From NCBI GenBank assembly GCA_937901055.1, contig CALCGO010000288.1, forward strand, positions 1 through 5,387: 5,387 nucleotides of DNA, given 5' to 3'. Position numbers and translations under genes: made by a program. Of this stretch, positions 1 through 5,387 are shown piece after piece (position 1 is the first letter of the stretch; each line of letters begins with the position of its first letter). Under the pieces are notes generated by a model that had not been told where the DNA came from, searched no databases, and worked only from the letters and a program-made list of their open reading frames with translations. Source of the stretch: an uncultured Rhodobacterales bacterium (GTDB taxonomy: Bacteria; Pseudomonadota; Alphaproteobacteria; Rhodobacterales; Rhodobacteraceae).

Positions 1-1620
1 ATACATATAGGGCGTCTGCGCTTCGAATTCGGCGGCGCAGGTGTCGATGCGCTTGAAGCAGGCGACCACGTTCATTGCGGTGCGCGATTTACGCACTCCG
101 GTTTCGGTGTTCTTGGTCAATGTGGCCAGACGCGCATCCGAGAAACCCATCATCTTGATACGGCGCATTTCAACAGCGTTGGTCGGTAGTCCGTTTTCGC
201 GAAGCAAGGCTTCTTCGTCGACGATTTCCTTGATGCGTTCAAGGAACCACGGGTCAAATTTGGTGACGTTGTGGATGGTTTCCAGCGACATGCCTTCGCG
301 CATGGCTTGGGCGATCAACAGCATCCGGTCAGGCGTTTGCGGGGATATGGCGGCGATGATCGCAGCCTCGCCTTCGCCTGCGATTTCGATTTCGTCAAAT
401 CCGGTCAGGCCGGTTTCCAACGACGCGAGCGCTTTTTGCAGGCTTTCGTGGATGGTGCGGCCAATGGCCATTGCTTCGCCCACGGATTTCATTGCGGTGC
501 CCAGAATTGGTTCGGCGCCCGGGAATTTTTCGAATGTGAAACGCGGGATTTTGGTTACTACGTAATCGATGCTTGGTTCGAAAGACGCTGGCGTGACTTT
601 GGTGATGTCGTTGTCTAATTCGTCCAGCGTATACCCCACGGCCAGTTTCGCAGCGATTTTAGCAATCGGGAAACCTGTGGCTTTGGATGCCAACGCCGAG
701 GAGCGCGAAACACGCGGGTTCATTTCGATCACAACCATGCGGCCGTCTTCAGGGTTCACGGACCACTGAACGTTCGATCCACCGGTTTCAACGCCGATTT
801 CACGCAGAACGTTGATCGAATGCGTCCGCATCAACTGGTATTCTTTATCCGTAAGTGTCAGGGCAGGCGCGACGGTGATCGAGTCGCCCGTGTGCACGCC
901 CATCGGGTCGACGTTTTCGATGGAACAAATGATGATGGCGTTGTCGGCTTTGTCGCGCACGACCTCCATCTCGTATTCTTTCCAGCCCAGTAGGGATTCG
1001 TCGATCAGGATTTGGTTAACGGGCGAGGCATCAAGGCCGGTGCCGCAGAAATGGATGTAATCTTCGCGATTGTAAGCAATACCGCCGCCTGTGCCGCCCA
1101 TGGTGAACGCGGGGCGGATGATTGCAGGTAGGCCGATGTCGTCCAGCGCGGCCATGCATTCTTCCATTGATTCCGCAATGGTTGCCCGCGGGTTTTCAAT
1201 GCCGAGGCGATCCATAGCTTCGCGGAATAGTTTGCGGTCCTCGGCCATCTCGATGGCTTTGCGGTCCGCGCCGATCATCTCTACGCCGAATTTCGCTAGT
1301 ACGCCCATATCATCTAGCGCCAGCGCAGTGTTCAGGCCGGTCTGGCCGCCCATAGTTGGCAGCAGCGCGTCTGGGCGTTCTTTTTCGATGATTTTGGCGA
1401 CAACCTCTGGGGTGATGGGTTCGACGTATGTTGCGTCGGCCATGTCCGGGTCTGTCATGATCGTGGCCGGGTTCGAATTGACGAGGATCACGCGGTAACC
1501 CTCTTCCTTCAACGCTTTGCAGGCTTGCGCGCCAGAATAGTCGAATTCACAAGCTTGGCCAATAATAATTGGGCCAGCGCCGATGATCATGATCGAGGAG
1601 ATGTCAGTTCTTTTAGGCAT
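1..1620 (-). CDS. carB: Carbamoyl-phosphate synthase large subunit, N-terminal 540 residues (3' end outside window)
   Basis: CarB uses ammonia delivered from CarA, bicarbonate and two ATP to make carbamoyl phosphate for pyrimidine and arginine synthesis in the cytoplasm. The protein starts MPKRTDISSIMIIGAGP and follows the E. coli enzyme essentially without gaps to residue 301. R169 and the glycine-rich TMGGTGGG loop (173-180) of the first ATP-grasp domain are present. So are the metal and ATP ligands Q285, E299 and N301, at the same numbers as in E. coli. The carboxyphosphate half covers about residues 1-400 and the oligomerisation domain starts after it. The frame is intact to the window edge, ending in the conserved CAAEF...YMY stretch. 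The second ATP-grasp half and the allosteric domain lie outside the window. The ATG at 1618-1620 is chosen because MPKRTDI is the usual family start; only a weak GGAC Shine-Dalgarno (1627-1630) precedes it. carA is not immediately upstream. Identification is very secure. Confidence 0.98.
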   Translation of the reverse strand, partial: MPKRTDISSIMIIGAGPIIIGQACEFDYSGAQACKALKEEGYRVILVNSNPATIMTDPDMADATYVEPITPEVVAKIIEKERPDALLPTMGGQTGLNTALALDDMGVLAKFGVEMIGADRKAIEMAEDRKLFREAMDRLGIENPRATIAESMEECMAALDDIGLPAIIRPAFTMGGTGGGIAYNREDYIHFCGTGLDASPVNQILIDESLLGWKEYEMEVVRDKADNAIIICSIENVDPMGVHTGDSITVAPALTLTDKEYQLMRTHSINVLREIGVETGGSNVQWSVNPEDGRMVVIEMNPRVSRSSALASKATGFPIAKIAAKLAVGYTLDELDNDITKVTPASFEPSIDYVVTKIPRFTFEKFPGAEPILGTAMKSVGEAMAIGRTIHESLQKALASLETGLTGFDEIEIAGEGEAAIIAAISPQTPDRMLLIAQAMREGMSLETIHNVTKFDPWFLERIKEIVDEEALLRENGLPTNAVEMRRIKMMGFSDARLATLTKNTETGVRKSRTAMNVVACFKRIDTCAAEFEAQTPYMY

Positions 1621-1698
1621 GCCGATGTCCGCGCGTTTGGCCGCCAACGCAAGGGCGTGAGCGGGGAGGGATTCGTCTGCGAGATGCAAATTGTGGCG

Positions 1699-1726
1699 GT
1701 TATAGTCTGATAGGCGTTTGGTGCAA
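1699..1726 (-). promoter_or_regulatory. Probable carB promoter
   Basis: Reading the minus strand, TTGCAC (1721-1726) is followed after 16 bases by TATAAC (1699-1704). This would start transcription near 1691 and leave a leader of about 70 bases before the carB ATG. The -10 is good, while the -35 matches sigma-70 only in its TTG. I see no attenuator hairpin with a U-run in the leader. The upstream regulator gene lies on the same strand with no obvious terminator between, so read-through into carB is also possible. Judged by eye only. Confidence 0.45.
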
Positions 1727-1753
1727 GGGGGTAGGGTGGCTTTTGACGTCGCA

Positions 1754-2443
1754 CTAGGGGTTTAAACCACGATTTTTCTGTATGACTAAAAAGTCTGCGT
1801 AGGCTTTGCCCGGCTCGTCGGTAAAGATTCGGCCGGTTGCGGTGCAGGTGGTGATTTTGTCTATGCGAAAGGATCGAAAACCGTTGCGTAGCTCGCACCA
1901 TGCGGTGCAGGTCCACGCGCGACCCCAGAACTCGATGTTTAACGGCCGGATGGCGCGTTTGGTGTCGGTTCCGTTTAGGGCGTTATATTCAATTTCGAGC
2001 GCGTTTTTTTCGGCGATTGCCTGACGAATAGGGGGTAAAAATCTGAGCGGAGAGCTCATCAAATTGGTGCGAACCGACAGGTTTTCGAGATAGGTGCGGT
2101 CACGTAATTGATCCGGCAATACGGCGTTAACCTTTTCCAAAAGACGTTCCGCGCCAAGGGCAAGTTCAGCGTCCGGCATCTTGCGAACGATCTCCATTCC
2201 CAGATGTAAGGCTTCTAGTTCGGTGCTGGTTAGGGTTAACGGGGGTAAAAATATCGGCTCGCGCAGGATATAACCAACGCCGCGCTCGCCCTCGATTGGA
2301 ACGCCGGAGCCGATAAGGGTTTCGATGTCACGGTAAATTGTCCGCAGCGAAACTTCGAGCTTTTCAGCGATGTCACGCCCAAGGATAAGCTGACCGCCCC
2401 TAAACATTTGTATTATTTCAAACAGACGGTCAGTTCTTCGCAT
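1754..2443 (-). CDS. HTH/WYL-domain transcriptional regulator, YafY type
   Basis: This 229-residue protein has the architecture of the YafY-type regulators: an N-terminal winged helix-turn-helix of the HTH_11/DeoR-like kind (about residues 1-60) and a WYL domain (about 130-205). The recognition helix lies around VSLRTIYRDIETL (31-43), and the wing around GERGVGYIL. The WYL core reads FWGRAWTCTAWCELRNGFR (172-190) followed by SFRIDKI, the form usual in this subgroup. WYL domains are known to sense ligands, in some families nucleic acid; the effector here is unknown. The ATG lies one base after the stop of the small upstream gene, with a GAGGG Shine-Dalgarno (2449-2453) inside that gene's last codons, so the two are almost certainly cotranscribed and probably translationally coupled. 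A likely target is the inverted repeat at 2796-2823. Whether it represses or activates cannot be read from the sequence. Confidence 0.9.
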   Translation of the reverse strand: MRRTDRLFEIIQMFRGGQLILGRDIAEKLEVSLRTIYRDIETLIGSGVPIEGERGVGYILREPIFLPPLTLTSTELEALHLGMEIVRKMPDAELALGAERLLEKVNAVLPDQLRDRTYLENLSVRTNLMSSPLRFLPPIRQAIAEKNALEIEYNALNGTDTKRAIRPLNIEFWGRAWTCTAWCELRNGFRSFRIDKITTCTATGRIFTDEPGKAYADFLVIQKNRGLNP

Positions 2444-2444
2444 A

Positions 2445-2750
2445 TTAGCCCTCGGCGGTTACGGTTTCAAATCTACCGATCTGAATGTCCGACATATCGA
2501 TGGATTGTAGGTAGGGCCGCACCGTTGCCTCTTCCATAAATACTTGAGATGCAGCCAGCGAGTCCGGCATTGACTTCCAGGTTATGCAGTCAAGCCACCT
2601 GCCATCTTCGGATTTGGACAAGTTGCGCGAAACGAAGCCCGCTTGCGCGCTTAAGAATGTTTTAACTGCGCCCGTTGTCGTAAGGAACGTTTCTTCGTTA
2701 ACGCCTTCGGCCAGTTTGAAAGTGTATGTGTCGATTGCTGTATTGGTCAT
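2445..2750 (-). CDS. Small ABM-like (dimeric alpha/beta-barrel) protein, function unknown
   Basis: This 101-residue soluble protein has no signal peptide or membrane segment. The pattern is a first strand (DTYTFKLAEG), a helix (EETFLTTTGAVKTFLSAQ), then GFVSRNLSKSEDGRWLDCITW forming two strands. A second helix follows (PDSLAASQVFMEE), and the C-terminal strand is QIGRFETV. This resembles the antibiotic-biosynthesis-monooxygenase-like ferredoxin fold, whose members form dimers that bind or turn over small organic molecules. The family call rests on this pattern, and no substrate can be named. The start at 2750 is preferred because AAAAGGA (2759-2765) sits 8 bases upstream as a strong Shine-Dalgarno. 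An in-frame extension to 2990 would run across the promoter and into the 3' end of the preceding gene and has no family character. The gene directly precedes, and is coupled to, the WYL regulator, suggesting it helps respond to or remove whatever the regulator senses. Confidence 0.85.
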   Translation of the reverse strand: MTNTAIDTYTFKLAEGVNEETFLTTTGAVKTFLSAQAGFVSRNLSKSEDGRWLDCITWKSMPDSLAASQVFMEEATVRPYLQSIDMSDIQIGRFETVTAEG

Positions 2751-2783
2751 ATCGTGATTCCTTTTGGTAAGATTGACCAGAGC

Positions 2784-2812
2784 GTTATAGGAACCCTCAA
2801 CTGACATGTATC
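2784..2812 (-). promoter_or_regulatory. Putative promoter of the ABM-like/WYL regulator pair
   Basis: On the minus strand TATAAC (2784-2789) is a good -10, placing the start of transcription near 2777, about 27 bases before the ATG. With a 17-base spacer the -35 would be GATACA (2807-2812), a poor match sharing only three bases with TTGACA. That hexamer is exactly the spacer of the inverted repeat at 2796-2823, so any protein bound there would sit directly on the -35. A poor -35 under a dyad fits either an activator-dependent promoter or occlusion by a repressor. Judged by eye only. Confidence 0.4.
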
Positions 2813-2823
2813 TGTCAGTTGAG
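2796..2823. promoter_or_regulatory. Perfect 11-bp inverted repeat, candidate operator for the WYL regulator
   Basis: The arms CTCAACTGACA (2796-2806) and TGTCAGTTGAG (2813-2823) are exact reverse complements separated by the six bases TGTATC. The dyad is centred about 60 bases upstream of the ABM-like gene and overlaps its probable -35. It is not followed by a T-run on either strand, which argues against an intrinsic terminator for the SDR gene ending at 2872. An operator for the homodimeric WYL regulator encoded by the second gene of the unit is the most economical reading. The repeat is seen directly; the assignment to this regulator is inference. Confidence 0.65.
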
Positions 2824-2871
2824 TTTATCGATATCGGATTTTTCTGTATTTGACCAGTTGGCTTGCGTTTG

Positions 2872-3843
2872 TTAGCGGTTGGCGCTTTGTGCCCATGCCA
2901 CGATCCGGTCATAGAGCGCGTCAGTTTCGGCGTTCGGGCCGTTGAAGCGCGCCAAGGCGCCTGATGCTGGACCCGCCAGTATTTTTGCAAGATCGGTTTC
3001 GGCCTGAAAATCCCCGCCTATACGTTTGACTTTGGAATTATCGAACAACGCGCAGTGGGCTTTGTCGCCAAGCAGTGGGCCCTCGAATTCTGGATCAAAT
3101 TGAATGAGGCTGTCAGTCGCGACATGTTGCAGCTTTGCCTCTAACCCCATCGCAGCGGCGAGCGCTTGGGTGATGGCGTTCCACGTAAAGCCGATATCGC
3201 CGGTGATGTGGAATATCTCGTTCACCGCGTCGGGGTTTGCGAGCAACCCGACGAATGGTATGGCGCAATCTTCGGCGCGAGTCAGGGTCCAAAGGCCGGT
3301 GCCGTCGCCCTGCACGATGATCGGCTTGCCGGTTTGAAGGCGGTGGATGAAAGTGCCCTCGTCGCCAAACGGGTTTGGCAGTTTGTGCCGTACGGTGTGG
3401 GAGGGGCGGACGATGGTGAACGGGATGCCGGAACTTGCGATGATTCCCTCGCAACGCGCTTTGTTTCGGCTGTATTTCCAATGCGGGTTAATCAGTGGGG
3501 TTTCTTCGGTAACGCGGCTGGAATCGACGGGTTTTTCGTAGGCTGACGCGCTTGAGATGAAGACGTATTGGCCCACGTGCCCTTTGAACACGCGGATGTC
3601 GCGTTCGACCTGATCGGGAGTGAAGGCGAGAAACTGGCAGACGGTGTCGAAACCTTGCGCGGCAAGCGCGCCGTATGCGGCATCATCGTGGAGGTCACCA
3701 ATGATGCTGTGCACACCTTGCGGCAATGTCTCGCCGGATTGCCCGCGATTATAGACGCTGACATCGTGGCCGTTGGCGACTGCCAGTTCAACGCAAGGCA
3801 ACGATATCGTACCTGTTCCGCCTATGAATAGAATTTTGCTCAT
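2872..3843 (-). CDS. NAD(P)-dependent epimerase/dehydratase-like extended SDR, substrate unknown
   Basis: This 323-residue cytoplasmic Rossmann-fold protein starts MSKILFIGGTGTIS, with the dinucleotide-binding GGTGTIS loop at 8-14. YNRG (31-34) follows at the end of the second strand; the arginine there may favour NADP(H), which is inference. ISSASAY (96-102) and the catalytic pair Y124/K128 in YSRNK give the YxxxK signature, and RPSHT (147-150) is the usual post-strand segment. The C-terminal part (about 180-323) is the substrate-binding region and carries no signature I can tie to a sugar or other substrate. It resembles the broad epimerase class that includes CSP41-like proteins. The ATG at 3843 is chosen because GGGGGA (3848-3853) lies just upstream; a TTG four codons earlier (3855) has no ribosome-binding site. 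The gene is divergent from aspS and 121 bases upstream of the ABM-like gene on the same strand, without a visible terminator between. Confidence 0.9.
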   Translation of the reverse strand: MSKILFIGGTGTISLPCVELAVANGHDVSVYNRGQSGETLPQGVHSIIGDLHDDAAYGALAAQGFDTVCQFLAFTPDQVERDIRVFKGHVGQYVFISSASAYEKPVDSSRVTEETPLINPHWKYSRNKARCEGIIASSGIPFTIVRPSHTVRHKLPNPFGDEGTFIHRLQTGKPIIVQGDGTGLWTLTRAEDCAIPFVGLLANPDAVNEIFHITGDIGFTWNAITQALAAAMGLEAKLQHVATDSLIQFDPEFEGPLLGDKAHCALFDNSKVKRIGGDFQAETDLAKILAGPASGALARFNGPNAETDALYDRIVAWAQSANR

Positions 3844-3847
3844 GGTT

Positions 3848-3853
3848 TCCCCC
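3848..3853 (-). promoter_or_regulatory. Ribosome-binding site deciding the SDR start
   Basis: GGGGGA on the minus strand ends four bases before the ATG at 3841-3843. It lies over and just after an upstream in-frame TTG (3853-3855), so it can serve the ATG but not the TTG. This fixes the protein at 323 rather than 327 residues. Confidence 0.6.
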
Positions 3854-3920
3854 AATTTTGTTGCGAAAGACTACTCAATGCACGAGATTAACCCAAGCAT
3901 TGAATTATTGCGTACGACTT

Positions 3921-3932
3921 AACCGCGCGGTT
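3921..3932. repeat. 12-bp perfect palindrome in the SDR/aspS divergent intergenic region
   Basis: AACCGCGCGGTT reads the same on both strands. It lies 77 bases upstream of the SDR ATG and 34 bases upstream of the TTGACA of aspS, so a protein bound here could affect either gene. Beyond this palindrome and the aspS promoter, I see no further gene or hairpin terminator in the 189-base region 3844-4032. No convincing SDR promoter could be picked by eye. Confidence 0.4.
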
Positions 3933-3966
3933 CTATGTGATCTGGACGCAGCGCTCACGATACAGG

Positions 3967-3995
3967 TTGACATTTCGGCCCTATAAAGGTCTATC
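3967..3995 (+). promoter_or_regulatory. Probable aspS promoter
   Basis: A perfect -35 hexamer TTGACA (3967-3972) is followed after 17 bases by TCTATC (3990-3995), a weak -10. Transcription would start near 4002, giving a leader of about 30 bases. A stronger-looking -10, TATAAA (3982-3987), lies only 9 bases from that TTGACA and would need a different, poor -35. Which -10 is used cannot be decided from sequence alone. Confidence 0.45.
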
Positions 3996-4017
3996 ACCAC
4001 CGTTATTCTTATTGCTC

Positions 4018-4024
4018 AGGGGAG
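4018..4024 (+). promoter_or_regulatory. aspS ribosome-binding site
   Basis: AGGGGAG lies 8 bases before the ATG at 4033 and supports that codon as the start of aspS. Confidence 0.65.
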
Positions 4025-4032
4025 CACCTCAA

Positions 4033-5387
4033 ATGCACGCTTTTCGCAGTCACAAATGCCATGAACTTAACGCATCCAACGTTGGTGATACCGTCCGCTT
4101 GTCGGGCTGGGTCCACCGCGTCCGCGATCATGGCGGCATCCTGTTTATCGACCTTCGCGACCATTACGGCATCACGCAGGTTCTAGCGGACGAAGATTCC
4201 GCTGCGTTCAAGGAGCTGGAAAAGGTACGTTCCGAGTGGGTTATCCGCATCGACGGTGTTGTTAAAGCGCGCGACTCTGAACTGGTGAACCCGAACTTGC
4301 CAACCGGCGAAGTCGAGATTTTCATTCGTGAAATGGAAGTCCTTGGCGCATCCGAGGAACTGCCACTGCCAGTGTTTGGTGAACAAGACTACCCAGAAGA
4401 AACCCGTCTGAAGTACCGGTTCCTCGATCTACGTCGTGAAGGTATGCACAACCGTATGATGCTGCGTTCGAACGTGGTTTCGAGCATTCGTAAGCGGATG
4501 GAGGGTATCGGGTTTAACGAATTCCAGACACCTATCATTACAGCGTCTTCGCCTGAAGGGGCGCGGGACTTCTTGGTTCCAAGCCGTATGCATCCTGGCA
4601 AGTTCTATGCGTTGCCGCAAGCGCCGCAGCAGTTCAAACAGATGATGATGGTTTCGGGATTTGATAAATATTTCCAGATCGCACCGTGTTTCCGTGATGA
4701 AGACCCGCGTGCCGACCGTTCGCCGACTGATTTTTATCAGCTGGATTTGGAGATGTCGTTTGTGACCCAGCAGGATGTTTTCGATACGATCGAGCCTGTG
4801 ATGACGGGCATTTTCGAAGAGTTCGGCGGCGACAAGGTTGTGAACCCTGTGATCCCGCAGATTTCCTATAAGGACGCGGCACTTTGGTACGGCTCTGACA
4901 AGCCCGACCTTCGTAATCCGATCAAGATGCAAGTTGTGAGCGAGCATTTCGCTGGTTCGGGCTTCAAGATTTTCGCCAGCCTTCTGGAACAGGACGGCAC
5001 CGAGGTGCGCGCTATTCCGGCCCCCACTGGTGGTTCGCGCAAGTTCTGCGACCGGATGAACAAATTCGCGCAGCAAGAAGGTCTGCCGGGGATGGGGTAC
5101 ATCTTCTGGCGTCATAAAACTGCGGATTCCGTGGCGCAAGAGCTGGGGATCAAGGTCAAAGAAGCGCAGGCGATGTTGAAATCCGGTGAAGTTGAAGGCG
5201 GCATGGAAGCTGCTGGTCCGTTGGCGAAAAACATCGGACCAGAGCGCACAGAGGCGATCCGCCAGCAGCTTGGCCTGAATGTCGGCGATGCGGCGTTCTT
5301 CCTCGGTGGTAAGCCGAAGTCCTTTGAGGGTGTTGCGGGCCGAGCGCGTAACATTATCGGCACCGAACTTGGCTTAACCGATCAGAA
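4033..5387 (+). CDS. aspS: Aspartyl-tRNA synthetase, N-terminal 451 residues (3' end outside window)
   Basis: AspRS attaches aspartate to tRNA(Asp), and in non-discriminating forms also to tRNA(Asn). The OB-fold anticodon-binding domain occupies about residues 1-105 (LSGWVHRVRDHGG, 23-35). The class II catalytic domain follows, with the flipping loop SPEGARDF (173-180) and the substrate-binding PQAPQQFKQ with Q199 and K202. Motif 2 FRDEDPRADRSP (220-231) includes the catalytic R221. SDKPDLRNP (288-296) marks the entry to the bacterial GAD insertion domain, which fills most of the remaining sequence. Motif 3 and the C-terminus, roughly 140 residues, lie beyond the right edge. The frame is intact throughout. 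H33 occupies the position of P. aeruginosa H31 and E. coli L30, a residue linked to relaxed tRNA specificity. Gene identity is secure; dual specificity is inference. Confidence 0.98.
   Translation, partial: MHAFRSHKCHELNASNVGDTVRLSGWVHRVRDHGGILFIDLRDHYGITQVLADEDSAAFKELEKVRSEWVIRIDGVVKARDSELVNPNLPTGEVEIFIREMEVLGASEELPLPVFGEQDYPEETRLKYRFLDLRREGMHNRMMLRSNVVSSIRKRMEGIGFNEFQTPIITASSPEGARDFLVPSRMHPGKFYALPQAPQQFKQMMMVSGFDKYFQIAPCFRDEDPRADRSPTDFYQLDLEMSFVTQQDVFDTIEPVMTGIFEEFGGDKVVNPVIPQISYKDAALWYGSDKPDLRNPIKMQVVSEHFAGSGFKIFASLLEQDGTEVRAIPAPTGGSRKFCDRMNKFAQQEGLPGMGYIFWRHKTADSVAQELGIKVKEAQAMLKSGEVEGGMEAAGPLAKNIGPERTEAIRQQLGLNVGDAAFFLGGKPKSFEGVAGRARNIIGTELGLTDQ

Noticed and set aside
41..565. A 174-codon plus-strand open frame, with others up to about 1500
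   Set aside because: These are antisense shadows of carB, whose minus-strand product matches the family residue by residue.
1602..1609. TGTCAGTT, a half-site of the 2796-2823 dyad, near the carB start
   Set aside because: It is a single half-site without a partner arm, and it encodes the conserved RTDI of CarB.
1621..1761. The carB frame stays open for 47 codons upstream of its ATG, with possible TTG starts
   Set aside because: The likely promoter lies within it, no TTG has a ribosome-binding site, and MPKRTDI is the standard CarB start; an open run of this length is unremarkable at this base composition.
2031..2252. 12-base repeat GGGGGTAAAAAT at 2031-2042 and 2241-2252
   Set aside because: Both copies encode FLPP segments of the WYL regulator in the same frame, so coding explains them.
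2796..2823. Reading the inverted repeat as an intrinsic terminator of the SDR gene
   Set aside because: The stem is not GC-rich and no T-run follows on either strand; its position over a promoter favours an operator.
1771..2849. 13-base direct repeat GATTTTTCTGTAT at 1771-1783 and 2837-2849
   Set aside because: One copy encodes the C-terminus of the regulator. A 13-mer repeat is not very unlikely by chance in 5.4 kb and there is no symmetry or flanking duplication.
2751..2990. N-terminal extension of the ABM-like gene to an upstream ATG
   Set aside because: It would overlap the end of the SDR gene and run across the promoter and dyad. The ATG at 2750 has a strong Shine-Dalgarno and begins the conserved-looking fold.
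3166..3546. A 126-codon plus-strand open frame
   Set aside because: It is antisense to the SDR gene, which carries its cofactor and catalytic motifs in the minus-strand frame.
4429..5139. A 236-codon open frame on the minus strand
   Set aside because: It lies wholly inside aspS, which matches the AspRS family on the plus strand throughout; the antisense product has no recognisable family or ribosome-binding site.

Overview
This window looks like chromosomal DNA from an alphaproteobacterium, most likely Rhodobacteraceae (roseobacter group). I infer this from the style of the CarB and AspRS proteins: AspRS has the RSPxDFYQLDLEMSF variant of motif 2 and the RDHGG sequence in its anticodon-binding domain. 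It was not tested by a database search. Base composition is moderate and even, and I see no transposase, phage gene, RNA gene, CRISPR array or attachment site.

Layout: (1) positions 1-1620, minus strand, hold the first 540 residues of carB, the large subunit of carbamoyl-phosphate synthase; the gene runs off the left edge. (2) A 133-base gap carries a plausible carB promoter. (3) Positions 1754-2750, minus strand, hold a tightly coupled pair: a 101-residue protein resembling the small dimeric alpha/beta-barrel (ABM-like) family, followed one base later by a 229-residue HTH + WYL regulator of the YafY type. A perfect 11-bp inverted repeat with a 6-base spacer lies just upstream of the pair and is the best candidate for the regulator's operator. 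(4) Positions 2872-3843, minus strand, encode a 323-residue NAD(P)-dependent epimerase-like extended SDR of unknown substrate. (5) A 189-base divergent intergenic region carries a 12-bp palindrome and the likely aspS promoter. (6) From 4033 to the right edge, plus strand, lies aspS, aspartyl-tRNA synthetase, 451 residues of about 590.

How they work together: carB (pyrimidine and arginine precursor supply) and aspS (translation) are housekeeping genes flanking a small accessory block of SDR, ABM-like protein and WYL regulator. The only locally testable regulatory circuit is the ABM-like/WYL pair with the inverted repeat, which looks like an autoregulated, ligand- or stress-responsive unit. The SDR is co-directional just upstream and could belong to the same response, but no sequence evidence proves this. 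No clearly new biological system is visible; the operator candidate and the AspRS specificity residue are the points most worth following up.
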